Below, one piece after another: positions 50,101-62,429 of a stretch of 64,000 bases of DNA. The number at the start of each line of letters is the position of its first letter. Positions within the stretch are counted from its first letter, which is position 1. This stretch comes from Gordionus sp. m RMFG-2023 (taxonomy: Eukaryota; Nematomorpha; Gordioida; Chordodea; Parachordodidae), in NCBI RefSeq assembly GCF_954871325.1, contig NC_088777.1, positions 14,299,366 through 14,363,365 of the forward strand, given 5' to 3'. The translations under genes were made by a program, and so were the position numbers. Under the pieces are notes generated by a model. That model worked only from the letters and a program-made list of their open reading frames with translations. It did no database searches and was not told where the DNA came from.

Positions 50101-53100
50101 TTTTTTGTTATTATTAGTTTTATGTATACATCAATTATATATTATAAAAATTTTACCTCTTTCTCAATATTAATATAAAATTTGACGAAAAAATTTATCC
50201 TGAAAAAACGATAGAGGTAGCAAATACATGCTAGCCAGGGTCGGGGGTGGGGCAAGGAGAATTCCCCCTCCCCGGAAATTTGCCCATTCTCATAAATATA
50301 ATTTAAGCTAATAAAAATCTCCCCTTTACACGCTCTAACCCAATCTCCCCCAAAAATGTATACAATATATTACTATATATAAGAATTTGAAAGAAAAATT
50401 ATTAAAAGTTAATAACTTTTTAAAATATAGACTATAATTCAAAATTTTAGAAAATAATCAGTTTTATAAAGAGTGAGAACCTAAAATTTAAATTTAGCCA
50501 AAGGCCTACAATAAATGGACTTAAAGGCCTCAATAATATTTATGGAGAAAACATACCGGATAGTCCCCCCTTATCAAATTCTTGGCTACACGTATGTAAA
50601 TACCTGAAAAACACTTAAAATCTATTTCGTTCTATAACCAATAATCTATTGGGATCCCTATAAAACAATTTCTATTTCTCTCTCTTAATTACTTTATGTT
50701 TTAAACAAAAATAAAAATATTTATTGATTAATAATTTTTTTAACGTTCAATTCTTTCTTTATTTAAGTGAATATAATTTTTTGTAGGAAGATTTTGCTTG
50801 CAACAAAGAGTTTATAACGGTTCTGGTTTACAATACCAATGGGGAGAAGATATATTACCCATGTAAGAAAAGTTATTTGTTTTGGGGAAAATTTATGGGA
50901 TCAAACATATAAAATAATGTTTTTTAGAAAGAAAAGGAAAGGGAAGAAGGCTAGAATCATAATAAGAAAAATTAAAAAAAAAATATTCTTAAAAAAATTT
51001 ACGCACAATTTCTAGACGACCCTCCACCTTTCATAGACGGAGTTAGAATAAATTCCCCTCACTATTTGTGTAAAATGGTAGTCACCCCACCGAAAAGTTA
51101 TACGCTTGTCATTTCAGAGTACGAAAAATGTAACACTATCTATTACACACTGAGAGTTTATTCCACGCTTCCTTTCACTTTAACTAAGATTGAAGACCCA
51201 TATACTCATATTAAAGAAGTATAAATTATAGTTAATTCCTTTTACGGAAGAATTCATAAAATATTATTGTTTCTATTATTATTATTATTTTAAATTAGAA
51301 TATAACTACTTTTCCATAAAATGATGACTATTTTTTGAAATTGATTGAAAATTTTAATGTTATTGTTCACTTTATAAATGGAAATCAAGAACTCCTTATA
51401 AAAATATTGAATCAATTGTTTAAAAATATATTTTTTTAGGAAAAGACGTTTAAAACATACTTTATCTTATACAATTTAAAAATATCATTATTGAATTTTG
51501 TTTTTATTATATATATATTTTTTTTAACTCGATAGTTTAGCAATAGTTGGAAAGGCTACACAGCTGGTGGTTGCTCCAATAACCCTGAGACTTATTACTT
51601 AAATCCAAGTTACAGGCTCAAAATTACTAAAAAAATCAATATTTCTTCTAATAACCACCAATTGTTGGTAACTCTTAAAGCTCCCAAGTATAAAAAAAAT
51701 TTATAACTAAATTTTAACAATTTAAATGAATTTTTTTTAAAATTGTATTTTAATTTTATTATAGAACAATTATTTTAATTTTATATGAAAACATATAGAG
51801 AATATAGTATAGGTATAGACTTGTATTCCTTCGATAAAGAATCAAATAAGCGTATCAACAAAATTTCTTCCGGCCCTTTTCGGTAAGCTAATATTTAAAA
51901 AAAATTGCTAAGAAAATTTTTTAAGTGCAAAATGGAGAAAAATTTTTTAGAACAAATTTATATTGACAAATTGTTTTTTAATAACAATTTCTTTTACCAT
52001 ACATATTACATGTAATAAATGTAAATTCTGCTAATCAAGAATAAATAAATTAATTGAATTTTAACCTAAAGTACTTAAATTTTTAAAATTAATTAATAAA
52101 ACTTTGCTTATTTAAGACACACAAAAAAAGATTATAATCTTTTATAAAATGATATTAGTATATATATCAATTCGCTATATTTTGTTATATTAATGTGCAT
52201 CTTCAAATTTAATTTATTATAATACAAATTTCACTATCGTATTCTAATTAATAATATAAAAAAACATTTTATTTTATATAATAATAATTATTTTAAAACG
52301 TTCGATTTTTACAAAATTTGTAGATTGCTTGCATTTAGTAGATTACCTTTTGGGTTAAAGTTAAAGATATCAACTCAGATTTTTCGAAATGCTATGTCAG
52401 CTATTTTTCAAGGATTAAATGGAAAAATATATTATCTAGATAATATATTACAGTTAGTTCAGAATAAGAACACATTATGAGACTAATTAAGGTTTTAGAC
52501 ATAATCTTGGAAAATGGTCTTAGAGCTAATAGAGAAAAAAGCGTTTTGTATATGGGTATTGAAATTGCGGCCATTATAAAAATATAGAAAAGGAAAAAAT
52601 TATGAGCATGCTAGCATCAAGCAGTAAGATGGAATTGCTCTCGTTTTAGGAGCTACCAATTATTATCATAGGTTAATATCGAATTTTGCAGAAGTAGCTA
52701 CACCGTTATATAATTTGTTAAAGAAAAATATGATATGGGGGGAAAACAAAGAAAGTTTTGAAGTATTATAGAAGAAGATACTTGAGAAGCCGATCTTAAT
52801 TTTAGGCGTTACATATAATATTAACAATAGATGCATTTAAGGAAGAAATAGGAGTTTCGTTACAGATATTTGAATATATTGAAAGACCGAGATTATTTTT
52901 ATCAATACAATCAGTGTCGAGAAATATTATTTTACAACATAGAAATAAGCGTTAGTGGTTAACTTTGGTTTAACTAAATGCAAAAAATATTCGCAATTTT
53001 TACCATAGCACCATAATCTAATCTGACAGCCCCATAAATGACTAGAACTATGATGTAAATGCAAAATAATAATTAAACAGCGAATAAATCATGAAGGAGT

Positions 53101-54871
53101 GGTTACAGATATGCAAAATTTAACAGTTGGTGCTGAATTGTTGTCTACATGTTCAATTTCCTTTATTTATAGTATCTATTAATTAAATTTTATTTATATT
53201 TCTTATGCTATAACCAAGTCTTTAGAATTATTACTAGATATATATATATAATAGTAATGCAATAATATTTAAGAATTATACTTTATTTAATTTAATAATA
53301 GATAATTTTTTAATGTTATTATATTAAAAATAATTAGAGGTAGTTAATATAATGCTAAAATATAAAAAACTATATATCTGGCATGCGCTAATATTTAATG
53401 CCTGACTAATACCTTCAATTCTTCACTCAAATAATAGAACCACAAAAAGATAGTTAAAAACTAATAGAAGTGGGCCAAATTTTGGAAACACTAATTCTGA
53501 AACCTATATTAAACCATGTATAGATTTATTAGTATGTTTTATTGCTTCATTTTGTCTAATAGTTGGTTTAAAAAGAAAAAGAATTAATGATAAAATTTTC
53601 AAAATAAGCCTCACGCCAGAACTCAGAATATAGAAGTTCTAACGATATGGTTTGCGTTATTAATTAGTGCCTTATTAATTCTTTAATTAATTTCGCCAGC
53701 CATTAAAAAGTAACAGAATTATGAACCAAAAACTAACTGTGACATCATGTCTTAAGCATAAAGTTAGCCAAACATCTGGAAGCATTATCTCGGGAATTTT
53801 TGTCAATAATTAGTGTGTATTTCATACTTCTTAAGTTCTTCACTCCGTTTAGTAGATAGTAAAGAAAAACATTTTTGGCAAAATAAAAAAAATCGCCAAT
53901 ATTGACTTCATGCTGTATGGAAAATAATAGGAGCAATGGACAATATGTAATGCATTATTAGTACTCACTAAGTCCATCTATCAGTTTTTTCAGTCAATAG
54001 AGTCTTAAATATCGAATTTTAAATTACGATTCAAAAATCAATTTCCTCTGAATACATTAAGGTTTCTTTTTCCCCGATTCAAGATATTTTTGAATTTTAT
54101 GATTCTATGATCTTCATTGATGTTATTCTTACCTTTCAATTTGTTAAATAAATATAGAAGTAATTTAAATCTCATAAGATGGAACGAAGATTCTAGAAGC
54201 ACAAAAACAAATTAAAAAAAATAAATATACAAAATATCTAAAAATTTTACTTTTATTATTATTATAAAAAATCCTATCATCTTTTAAAATATGAGACTTA
54301 TTGGTTGTAGCTTTGATACTTTTATATTTAATAGTGGCATGCATATATGTGCTTAACATTTGTTGAAATAGGAATAAATTAGTTTCTTCATTATGAAATT
54401 GACAAAGTTGATTTTTTAAAAAAGGAATATGACAAATTAGACAAGTTTTTTGCAAGATAATTTAAAATTTATTTTAAAAATTTAATATTGTAGATCAAAA
54501 TTATTTTTGAGTTAAAAACATATGGGCATTTATATTATTAATTTTGTGAATTAAAATTAAAAAAATTTTGTCTCATTTTTTTCATGGGTGTGGGGGGGGG
54601 GGGTTCCCATTTCTACGTTGCTGTATATAAATGATATAAAGGAGGACGGATTTACTTAGAACAAAATGATATTGGCCTTTTAAATGATAGAAATATTATT
54701 TCATTAATATAAAATAGGTCTGGATTTAGTATACTTAAAGTAGGTGGCTCGGAGCTGAAAAACGAATCCCAAATTTTTGACATCATTCCTTCTACTTACT
54801 TACCAGCTCAAGAGGGTCCTTTTATTCTAACGATTCAAGCAACTTTTGACTTTGAAGCCGATTTGAATTGA
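41132..54871 (+). CDS. CAPN7: Calpain-7 (PalB-type calpain with N-terminal MIT pair), 16 exons
   Basis: This is a papain-fold cysteine protease of the calpain-7/PalB branch, which binds ESCRT-III proteins through MIT domains (family knowledge). Exons: 41132-41230, 41272-41524, 41574-41880, 44681-45080, about 47013-47244, 47425-47524, 48545-48611, 48773-48890, 49046-49128, 49407-49559, 49691-50026, 50787-50862, 51016-51218, 51536-51687, 51799-51882 and 54718-54871. They give about 938 residues, with all phases agreeing. Two MIT-like helical repeats fill residues about 1-165. The catalytic triad is visible: Cys in [10 protein letters not shown] (about 329), His in [11 protein letters not shown] (about 542) and Asn in [11 protein letters not shown] (about 562). 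Two C2-like beta domains follow (NPQYKL ... [11 protein letters not shown], then [20 protein letters not shown] and [12 protein letters not shown]). The C-terminus [16 protein letters not shown] matches CAPN7. The exact exon 5 start is the weakest boundary. Confidence 0.93.
41881..44680 (+). other. Calpain-7 intron 3 (2.8 kb)
   Basis: It holds a Mutator-like MITE (41978-42474) about 100 bp from the donor, then AT-rich sequence. A 71-bp unit is directly duplicated at about 43480-43615 (CTGTATTTATTGATTTTAT ... AACTTGACATTCTAA). No missed exon was seen, and exon 3 joins exon 4 in phase 2 to restore [16 protein letters not shown]. Confidence 0.6.
41978..42474. mobile_element. Mutator-like (MULE) MITE with long inverted repeats and 9-bp target duplication
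   Basis: The left arm starts GGGCATGACTAAAATACACA. The right arm ends with its inverse, ATTTTATTCATGCCC. The arms match for about 150-180 bp, including GAAGCTTAATTTAAATTATA and TTAGCTTCATAAGATGAGTT. The element is flanked by ATGATTTTT at 41969-41977 and 42475-42483. The middle has no coding capacity. Confidence 0.87.
45081..47012 (+). other. Calpain-7 intron 4
   Basis: It is 1.9 kb and AT-rich. Worn hAT-MITE-like patches appear at about 45375-45510 (CAGTCTCCCTGCAA ... GGGCTCTGGGTTCGG) and 46555-46635 (GCCCAGCCCGACCCGGCCCG). A stretch at 45600-46060 has a few codon-like runs, but I recognise no protein in it. Confidence 0.4.
47525..48544 (+). other. Calpain-7 intron 6
   Basis: It is 1.0 kb of AT-rich sequence. 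A - strand open frame at 47508-47768 is low-complexity Lys/Ile and is not considered a gene. Nothing else was seen. Confidence 0.4.
50027..50786 (+). other. Calpain-7 intron 11
   Basis: It is 760 bp. A G/C-rich patch at about 50222-50290 (GGGTCGGGGGTGGGGCAAGG ... CCCCTCCCCGGAAA) stands out and may be an inserted repeat end. No coding similarity was seen. Confidence 0.4.
51883..54717 (+). other. Calpain-7 intron 15 (2.8 kb)
   Basis: It contains a Ty3/Gypsy fragment (about 52310-52960), AT-rich sequence and a 13-base poly-G tract near 54590-54602. A - strand open frame at 53745-53936 has no family I recognise. Exons 15 and 16 join in phase 2 (CG + G) across it. Confidence 0.5.
52310..52960 (+). 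mobile_element. Ty3/Gypsy retrotransposon fragment (reverse transcriptase to RNase H start)
   Basis: Fragments include [30 protein letters not shown] (RT core) and [20 protein letters not shown] (connection to RNase H). It is broken at several places, has no recognisable LTRs nearby and is old. It differs from the - strand element at the left edge. Its homology fades near 52960. Confidence 0.82.
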
Positions 54872-56350
54872 ATCAAAAAAAATCTGATCATATAAAAGAA
54901 TTCTAAAAATATACCCTATCAAACAATTTCTATATTCTCAGTTAAATTTTTAAATGTATTTTATTATCCAATTACAAATGATATATAAAATTTTATTTTA
55001 CAAAGTCTCAATCAAACGATTTTGTATTCTTCAATCTTCTTTTTTTTATTACTTGCAAGTTTTTTTTTTAAAACTACCAATTTCTTCATTTTGCAATTCC
55101 TTATTTTTTTTAATTTTATACAATTAAATAAACAATGTACCAAAAAAATAAGTATTTTTATATAGTATGAAATTCAAAAATTAAATATCTCATATCTCAA
55201 AAAGCATTTATATATATTTTTTTAAAAATATTTTAAAATATAACAGATTTATTATTTGTAATAATCTTAATTATATTTTGTTCTATTTACATATACTTTA
55301 TAAAATCAAATCTGTGATATTTTACTATATAAATATAAATTATGAAAGAATATAGAATAAATTAAATTTGATAAAGTATACTTTTTAGAAAATTATAGAT
55401 TTTTTAGTCCCAGAAATGATGTATTAACTGAAATATTTAGAATGTTACATTACTACATAGATGGAAAAATATAAATCTACAAAACGTTAAATTTATTTTA
55501 GAGAGCATAAATGATTTACTCACCCGACCGGTTCTGAAAAGAATTACGAATTATGCAGTGATATTCCTGACTAATAATGTATGCGGAAAATTGTTTTTTT
55601 ATCTCGTGAATTCATAATTTATTTTGTTGTCATTCTTCAATGATCAATATTTGATTATGTTAGTTTTCTAATACTCTAATTATTTATTTTTTATATAAAG
55701 CTCCAGAAATAACAAATTTTGAAGAAAAGTATACAACAAAATTTTTTAAATTTTTCTAACCTTTGCACATCATTTATATTTTATTTAACAGCTTTAAAAT
55801 ATAAGACAAGTACACTATCAGGGAATTAATTTTAATTGATTTTCAAACCTTTCCCCCGCTTTTCACATATAAATTTTATCGATGAGGGTGCGTCATTCCT
55901 GTGAATAGAAAAAAATATTTAAAAGTAACACGCTGGGACCAATTCATACAACTTCCCCCCTCCTCCCTCCCTAAATTTTATGCTTTTTACCTTGCTGAGA
56001 CTAACTAGGGAGAAGATATTTATAAACTTGTTACATAAAACCCTCAGACTCCTTTTCAGACGAAAAAAAATCAAAATTTCTTTTATTGTTGAAGCTATTC
56101 AATAGAAAGTTTTTCCTTTGATAAATATTATAAAGAATAGGAAGTTATGTTTCTTAGTAATAATATACTTGCATTTACCTAACAAGACAAGCCTATGCAA
56201 TGATATAATCATTGAGCCTATAAGAAAATTACTATTACATATTCAAAAACTATTATTACTTATTTATATATCAAGTTCTATTTTTTTTAATTTGTCTATT
56301 TCTGGACTGGTAAGAGATTAGCAATAGTCCTTATTTAACGTTATTTTTAT
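54872..56350. other. Gap downstream of calpain-7
   Basis: It is AT-rich with no gene or clear element. Short open frames such as 56118-56321 are of low complexity. Confidence 0.4.
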
Positions 56351-56696
56351 TTTATAGCCTATCAATTATATTTTAAAAAATTATAAAATGTTTTTATTGT
56401 ATAAATCAAATTTATCCAAAATTAAAATTATCTAAATAAATTAAATACAGAAAAAGAGTAATCCATAAATTTATAATATTTATAGAACAGGTATATTATA
56501 TAAAAATTATAACACCCATAATAAAATTATCATAAATAAATTCCTGTTAGATAGCGTAAATTTAAAATCTATTTTTTAATTAAAAATATTATGAATTATA
56601 GAAGCATATTTCTCGATCAATTTATTTGATACAAACTTATATAATAATAAAATAAAAAAATTTTGAAGTTTCCATAATTATTTTTCGAGTTATGAT

Positions 56697-58440
56697 TAGT
56701 GTTGTTAAAAAGTCGAGTTCTTACGATTTGCAACTCTAGTCGTAAAAACGGCTTCGACTCAAGCTGATTAAGGAACCGCATGAGCCGACTCGGCTAATTT
56801 AGTCAGCTTACTAAGACAGCTCGCTTAGTCGGCTTACTGGGTCGGCACAATTTTTTAGTTTTTTATTTATAAGTAAATTATAATTTCTGATATTTATTTT
56901 TTATTTGTATTATAAAACGACTTAATTATAATCGATTTATATAAAGGGCTAACTCAAATGTCTGGTAAATTGCTAAATTTTGGTAGTTACTGATTGTGAA
57001 CAAAAATTATAACAAGAATATTTTGTCGAAACTAAAAATGGTTCTGGACCCGAATTCGGCTTCAGGGTTTTAAACTTAATTTAGTGCAAATTTTGTTAAC
57101 ATGGACTTAATATGCCGGCTCAGGCATTAGTTCAAGCTTGCTCAGGAATTAGCTCAAGCCGATTTTTTAACCGAAATTTGTTAGTGATTAGTGTTATTAA
57201 ACTGCTGAGCGAGGTCGACTTAGTTACTCATCAAGTTTTTCTAGCCAAAAAATTGACTCAGGCTCATGCCAGCTCATTGAGACATATGAGTCGGCTGCTT
57301 TATGAGTTGGCTGAGTTCAATTTAGAGCCGAAATTTATTTATATGTGATTGAGACATCTTAAGAATATAATTTTGTAGAATTATTGTTCTACCGAGCATT
57401 AATTATTATTTTTTTATTTTTAGTAAAATATTTTTCTTTATTATATTAATAATATATTATTATCAACAAAAAAACATATATGATTTAATAATTTTTATTT
57501 ATATTATTATATTATAAAATAAAATATGATTATATTATGGAAATGGATTTATTTATTTGATGTTTTTTTAATGAAAAAAATGATATGCTGCTATTGTAAT
57601 ATTATTTTTTATTTTGCCAATTATATTCATTATTTTTTCACAATTTTTGAAACAAAAGTGTAAAAAAATAATTTATATTATAAAGATGCTAAATTATAAA
57701 TTCACTAAAGATGTTCCTTGGAAAAATGGCAACTATCATAAACGGTATCTTTATACATATTAGATTTTTTATTGACTCTAATTGGCAAAAATATGTATTT
57801 TTCACATGTTAAATTAAAATTTTAATTAAGATGTACCATATGAAAGTAACAATTGTAATAATCGTTATTTTTAAAGTTTTTTAACGTAAATCGTCTAAAT
57901 AAAGCATTGCTTATATGTTTAAATAGAACTTCAGTGAAGATGTGCCCTATATAAATGACAATTGTCTTAATCTTTATTTTTACTTTTGAATTTTTTTGAT
58001 GCAAATGGGTAAAAATATAGATTGTAAACATGTGAAATTAAAATTTTATGTAGATGTACTATAAAAAAGTGACAATTGTCATAATCATTATTTTTAAAGA
58101 TTTTGGAATTTTTTTGAACCAAATGGGCAAAAATTAAAAATATAGTGAAGATGTACCATGGATAAGTGACATTTATCATAATCATTATTTTTAAAGTTTT
58201 TGAATTTTTTTGACACAAATGATCAAAAATATAGATTGCTAACATGTTAAATTAAATTTAGTGAAGATGTACCATAGATAAATGACAATTATCATAACGT
58301 TATTTTTAAAGTTATTGAATTTTTTCTAGAACTAATGGGTAATAATATAGATTGTAAACATGCATAAATAAAATTTCATAAAGATGTAGTATAGAAAAGT
58401 GACAATAAAATATATTTTTAAGGTTTTTTGATTTTTTTTT
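56697..58440 (+). mobile_element. Two hAT end fragments with GGCTC arrays plus ~115-bp tandem repeats
   Basis: One end begins TAGTGTTGTTAAAAAGTCGA at 56697, with GGCTCGCTTAGTCGGC-like units to about 56850. A second begins TAGTGTTATTAAACTGCTGA at about 57190, with similar units to about 57330. It then continues through the AT-rich block (57350-57700) and about five 115-bp units (57790-58440). The second is the inverted homologue of about 37805-38990. The opposite end with the transposase relic is missing here. Confidence 0.7.
57790..58440. repeat. ~115-bp tandem repeat array (inverse orientation to 37805-38345)
   Basis: The marker ACATGT/ACATGC followed by TAAATTAAAATTT recurs near 57801, 57913, 58028, 58243 and 58355, with one shortened unit near 58140. 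Each unit carries GACAATTGTCATAATC-like and TTTTTGACGCAAATGGGTAA-like blocks. Confidence 0.8.
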
Positions 58441-59470
58441 AAAACAATGGGTTTAATTAGATTGTAATTTATTTTTGCCATATGTTTATAGAATACAATT
58501 AACATTAAATTTATAAAATGTTTATTGCATAATATTGATAAATAATATTCATATGGTTTTTAAGTTCTTTTCATAAAAATCGTACCTTGAATTTAGACTC
58601 ATCACGATTTTGCAGTGAGTATACAAAAATTTTTGCCAAATGTGAAGGCAAGGTTATACATTTTAATAGATATAGAATTAAAATTAATTAATTAAGGGAA
58701 TAAGATTGGGAATCCATATTCTAAAAGTTTAGAAATTAACATGAGTTACAACCCTCTTGTGTGATCACTTTGCATATTTTATCATATTTTAACCAGGATA
58801 AAGTGGACAATGATTATAAACATAAAAATTGCCATTTTTTTTTGTTTCGCAAAATGGCACCAACACATTTCTCAAAGAAAATAAGAAAGTTAAAGAACGA
58901 AGATTGTGATAACTGGCACTTTTCTGAATTATTTCAATAAAATTTAAACAAATATAATGAGTAAAAAGAATAAATTTTTAAAACCCAAATATCTAAAAAA
59001 AACATGACAAAACTGAGAATGGAAATCATAACCAAAAATTATGATGGGTCTAATTTTTTTTTATTTTATGTTTATATAAGTTAGTTTACACAGAAGGAGC
59101 CAAAAATATAATATATTTTTAAGAATTTTATAATCTAAATAAGAATGACTAAATTGAAGAGGACATCATAACTTGAAAAACAATGATGGAAACTTCAAAT
59201 GTTTTTTATTCTATGATTATATAAGTTTATTTCAAATAAATTAATGAGCAGGTAATTCCGCAATCTAGCGGAATTTTATGATTTTAAAAAATTTATTATG
59301 GGTGTTATATTTCCTATATAATATATCTGTTCTATACATATTATAAATTTATGGACTACATTGTATATTCTAATTTATTTATTTAGATAATGTTAATTTT
59401 GGATAAATTTGATTTATATAATAAAAATATTTTAATTGTATTTTTGAAATATAATTGATACATTATAAAA

Positions 59471-59525
59471 CTGTCAATTCTCAGTTTATCTGTCCATCCC
59501 AGTTTGCCTGTCAATTCTCAGTTTA
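59471..59525 (+). repeat. Three ~18-bp repeats immediately upstream of the PPP6C start
   Basis: Two exact copies of CTGTCAATTCTCAGTTTA (59471-59488 and 59508-59525) flank a diverged one (TCTGTCCATCCCAGTTTG). The array sits between the transposon arm and the ATG at 59535, so it lies in the 5' UTR or core promoter. No role is known. Confidence 0.6.
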
Positions 59526-59534
59526 ATTACATCG

Positions 59535-62014
59535 ATGAAGTTTGATTTGGATCTTTTTGTTGAAGAAACAAAACTATGTAAATATTTGTCTGAAAATAAT
59601 CTCAGGGTAACTTATTTATAATAATTTTATCCATAATTCTATTTTTCATGTTTAAAAAGAAACTTTGTCAACTTGTATGTGAAATATTAATTGAAGAACC
59701 AAATGTGCAAGCTGTTAGCACTCCTGTGACAGTATGTGGAGACATACATGGCCAAGTACCTATATTTTATTTTTATACACATGGATATTTTTTAGTATTA
59801 TGATCTTGAAGAATTATTTAGGAAATCTGGTCAAATCCCTGACACTAAGTATATATTTCTGGTAAATTATACATATACATTTTCTTTTCTTTATTACATG
59901 AACAATTTAACTTTTAGCTTTAATTTGCATCTAAAATATAAAAATGTTTTTATAGGGAGATTTTGTAGATAGAGGATATTACAGCCTAGAAACAATGACC
60001 AAATTATTAGTATTGAAAGCTAAGTAATTTTTTAAAAACTAATTTTGTCTATAATAATATACATATTGAATTTTTTTGGATTATATTATATGAATAGACC
60101 ACAAGATAAAAATAATCTATAAAATTAAATAAAAATCTTGTTATAATTATATTTCAAATATATACAAATAAAACTAATCTACAGTTATATCAAAATATGT
60201 TTATTTCTGCTTGCCAATTTTATGAAAAATGTGCTTTATATGCCTTATTATAAGGGTTTTATCACAGGACTTAGTCAAATACCATTTTCTTATAACCCAA
60301 AATTAAACTTGGCTAATAGCAAAATAAAAAAAAAATTATTGTTTTGAGTATAGATATTAGAAATCTGCCCAGCCCAAAAGCCTGACCCCATATTTTTGTT
60401 TTTATGGTTAATTTTATATGATATTTATGTTGATAAATATATTAAATTATATAATTTTTTTATAGAAAATAATATCCAGGACACCCAGAAGGTGTGGGCA
60501 AGGAGACCCTTAGAAAAAATTACACATTATATATATCAGAAACCTGCAGATATATCATTTGCACAGCCCAGATTTTTTATGAAATATTATACCCGGCTTG
60601 GATTTTTTAGAAATATATTAAATTTATTTTAATTTTTATAGCTAATAATGGCGATTTAAAATATACGACTCAACCTGACAGGTATTTTTTTTAAAAAAAT
60701 TTTTAGGCCTGGCCTGGCCAGAGTGTTTAAAAAAAAATATTTTAGGCCCCCAGATATATTTAAAAAAATTAAAATACATACCAGGCCAGGTTTACAAGTA
60801 TCATTTGACCACTGGCTTTTTTTTTTAAAAAATTTTGGCCTGGCCTGACATGGGTTTTGTTCAAACTCAGCTTATGTTTATAAAAAAATGAATATTTTTG
60901 TTGCAACGTTTTAAAGATTAATTATTTGATTTATTAAAAATTTTGATATAATTTAGCTTAGCAACTTTTTCAAAATTTTTAGAAGAAAATAAAAGTGTAA
61001 TTTTTAAAAAAATATATTTATTCATCTTTATGCCATAATTCATATTCGATTATAATGTAATATTATGAATATAAATAGTTATTCATTACAATGTTTAATA
61101 ATCAGATGGCCCGATAAGATTGTTTTGTTGAGAGGGAACCATGAAAGCAGACAAACAACAAAAATCTATGGATTTTATGGTTGATATAATAAATACATAT
61201 CATTTGCTGAGTATTATAATGTTCTATATCCTTTTTTAAAATTTTTCAAGAGAGCATTTGAATTTTTTTTTATTATTTTTTGTATTTTAGTTTGGATATT
61301 ACAATATAATCTTACAAATAAAGAATCATTCTAAATTATATTTTAACATTTTTTTGTGGATATAGAAGAATTAGTGCTGATATCAATTTAAAATTGCAAA
61401 AAATTGGATATGGAACATTATAATTAGGCTGCTATATTTACTTAAAATAACTTTCTTACACCGAAAAATTGCTTTAAAACAAATGACCTATAACTTAGAT
61501 GAATGTTTAGCAAAATACGGAAACGCTAACCCCTGGAAATATATTACAAATTTGTTCGACTATTTGACCATCGCAGCTGTAAATTTGATAAATATTTATT
61601 ATATTTTGAGAAGCTAAGTATATGGGTTTAACATCATTACAAGATATTAGGAAAGAGAAAGTAAGAGATTCAGAAAAGAAAATAATAAATCTGGAATGAG
61701 AGAAAGTAGGAATTAAATAATGGATGTGTAACTTTTGTTTAAAAATACGTGAAAGAAAAAAAAAGAAAATATGAAGAGGGAGCAAATGAAGAAATAAATG
61801 AAAGAAAGTTAAAAATTGATAAAGAAAATAATTATGAAAACAAAATAAATAGGTTATAGATAACAAAATCCTTTGTATCCATGGAGGATTATCTCCTTCA
61901 ATAAAAACAGTTGACCAAATCCGAACCATAAAAAGGTGCCAAGAAATACCTCAACGAGGACCTTTCTGCGACATTGTCTGGTCTGACCCTAATGAACCTT
62001 GCTATCCAGAAACA
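59535..62014 (+). CDS. PPP6C: PPP6C-type Ser/Thr protein phosphatase catalytic subunit, 3'-partial, 7 exons seen
   Basis: This metal-dependent PPP-family phosphatase is of the PP6 type. The exons are 59535-59606, 59660-59755, 59796-59861, 59956-60023, 61106-61179, 61499-61578 and 61853-62014, about 206 codons with phases 0,0,0,2,1,0,0. The start [20 protein letters not shown] aligns with human PPP6C [20 protein letters not shown] and separates it from PP4 and PP2A. Metal-binding motifs are intact: [22 protein letters not shown] and [51 protein letters not shown] and FCDIVWSDP follow. The last third (expected to start with W-x-ISPRGAG) was not found before 64000, so intron 7 runs past the window edge. 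The split [11 protein letters not shown] is restored by phase 1 splicing. Confidence 0.93.
60024..61105 (+). other. PPP6C intron 4 with hAT-MITE fragments
   Basis: A hAT-type end TAGAAATCTGCCCAGCCC lies at about 60357. A family 2 end CAGAAACCTGCAGATATATC, followed by ATTTGCACAGCCCAG, lies at about 60539, with GGCCTGGCC motifs to about 60850. The two may be nested. Right ends are too worn to fix. Confidence 0.55.
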
Positions 62015-62429
62015 GTTTTTTGCCCTTTAATTTATTCGTTTTCTTTAAACCTTTTCTTATTCTCTTTTTTATCCATCTTGCTATCAAATTGATTATTTTT
62101 TTTCTATTTTTTTTCTTAATACTTTATAAAACCTCTCATTTTATGTGATTTAAAATTTAGAGACCAAATTTTTTAAATTTGATATTATAAATACATAAAT
62201 ATTAACGTATATAATTTATATAAAAAATGTGTTCAAAATAAAATATAAGAACACTTTATAAATTACGTCTATTTAATTTTTTATTTATGAATAATCTTTA
62301 AGTTGAATTTAATACTTGGTTACATCCCATCCCCATTCCCTTTTATAACGTCGTTTATTTTATTAGTAATTGAATTTATGGAGATCACTGTATGATTCCG
62401 TGTATTAGAATATACCTTAGATTTATCTT

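Larger units (their letters stand above)
56360..59465. mobile_element. Long inverted-repeat element enclosing hAT insertions
   Basis: The left arm (about 56360-56695) is matched by the reverse complement of the right arm (about 59150-59465). Shared blocks include ATAAATCAAATTTATCCAAA, TAATCCATAAATTTATAATA with a small difference, ATAACACCCATAATAAA and TTTTGAAGTTTCCAT. The arms are about 330 bp. hAT material (56697 to about 58440) now fills the interior. No coding region of its own is seen. The right end lies only about 70 bp before the PPP6C start codon. Confidence 0.75.

Noticed and set aside
53745-53936. - strand 63-codon open frame in calpain-7 intron 15
   Set aside because: I compared it in mind with transposase families (ISXO2-like, MULE) and could not match any; it is left unassigned.
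57112-57348. 78-codon + strand open frame
   Set aside because: It lies within the GGCTC-type terminal repeat of a hAT end and resembles no protein.
35792-60860. GGCCCGG-type patches considered as CpG islands or promoters
   Set aside because: They recur with the same flanking ends (CAGAGACCTGCA, TAGTGATCTGCA) in introns and gaps alike, so they are transposon termini.
61507-61929. 140-codon - strand open frame over PPP6C exons 6-7
   Set aside because: It is antisense to coding exons and an intron and has no family similarity. Its Phe/Leu/His runs come from the AT-rich complement.
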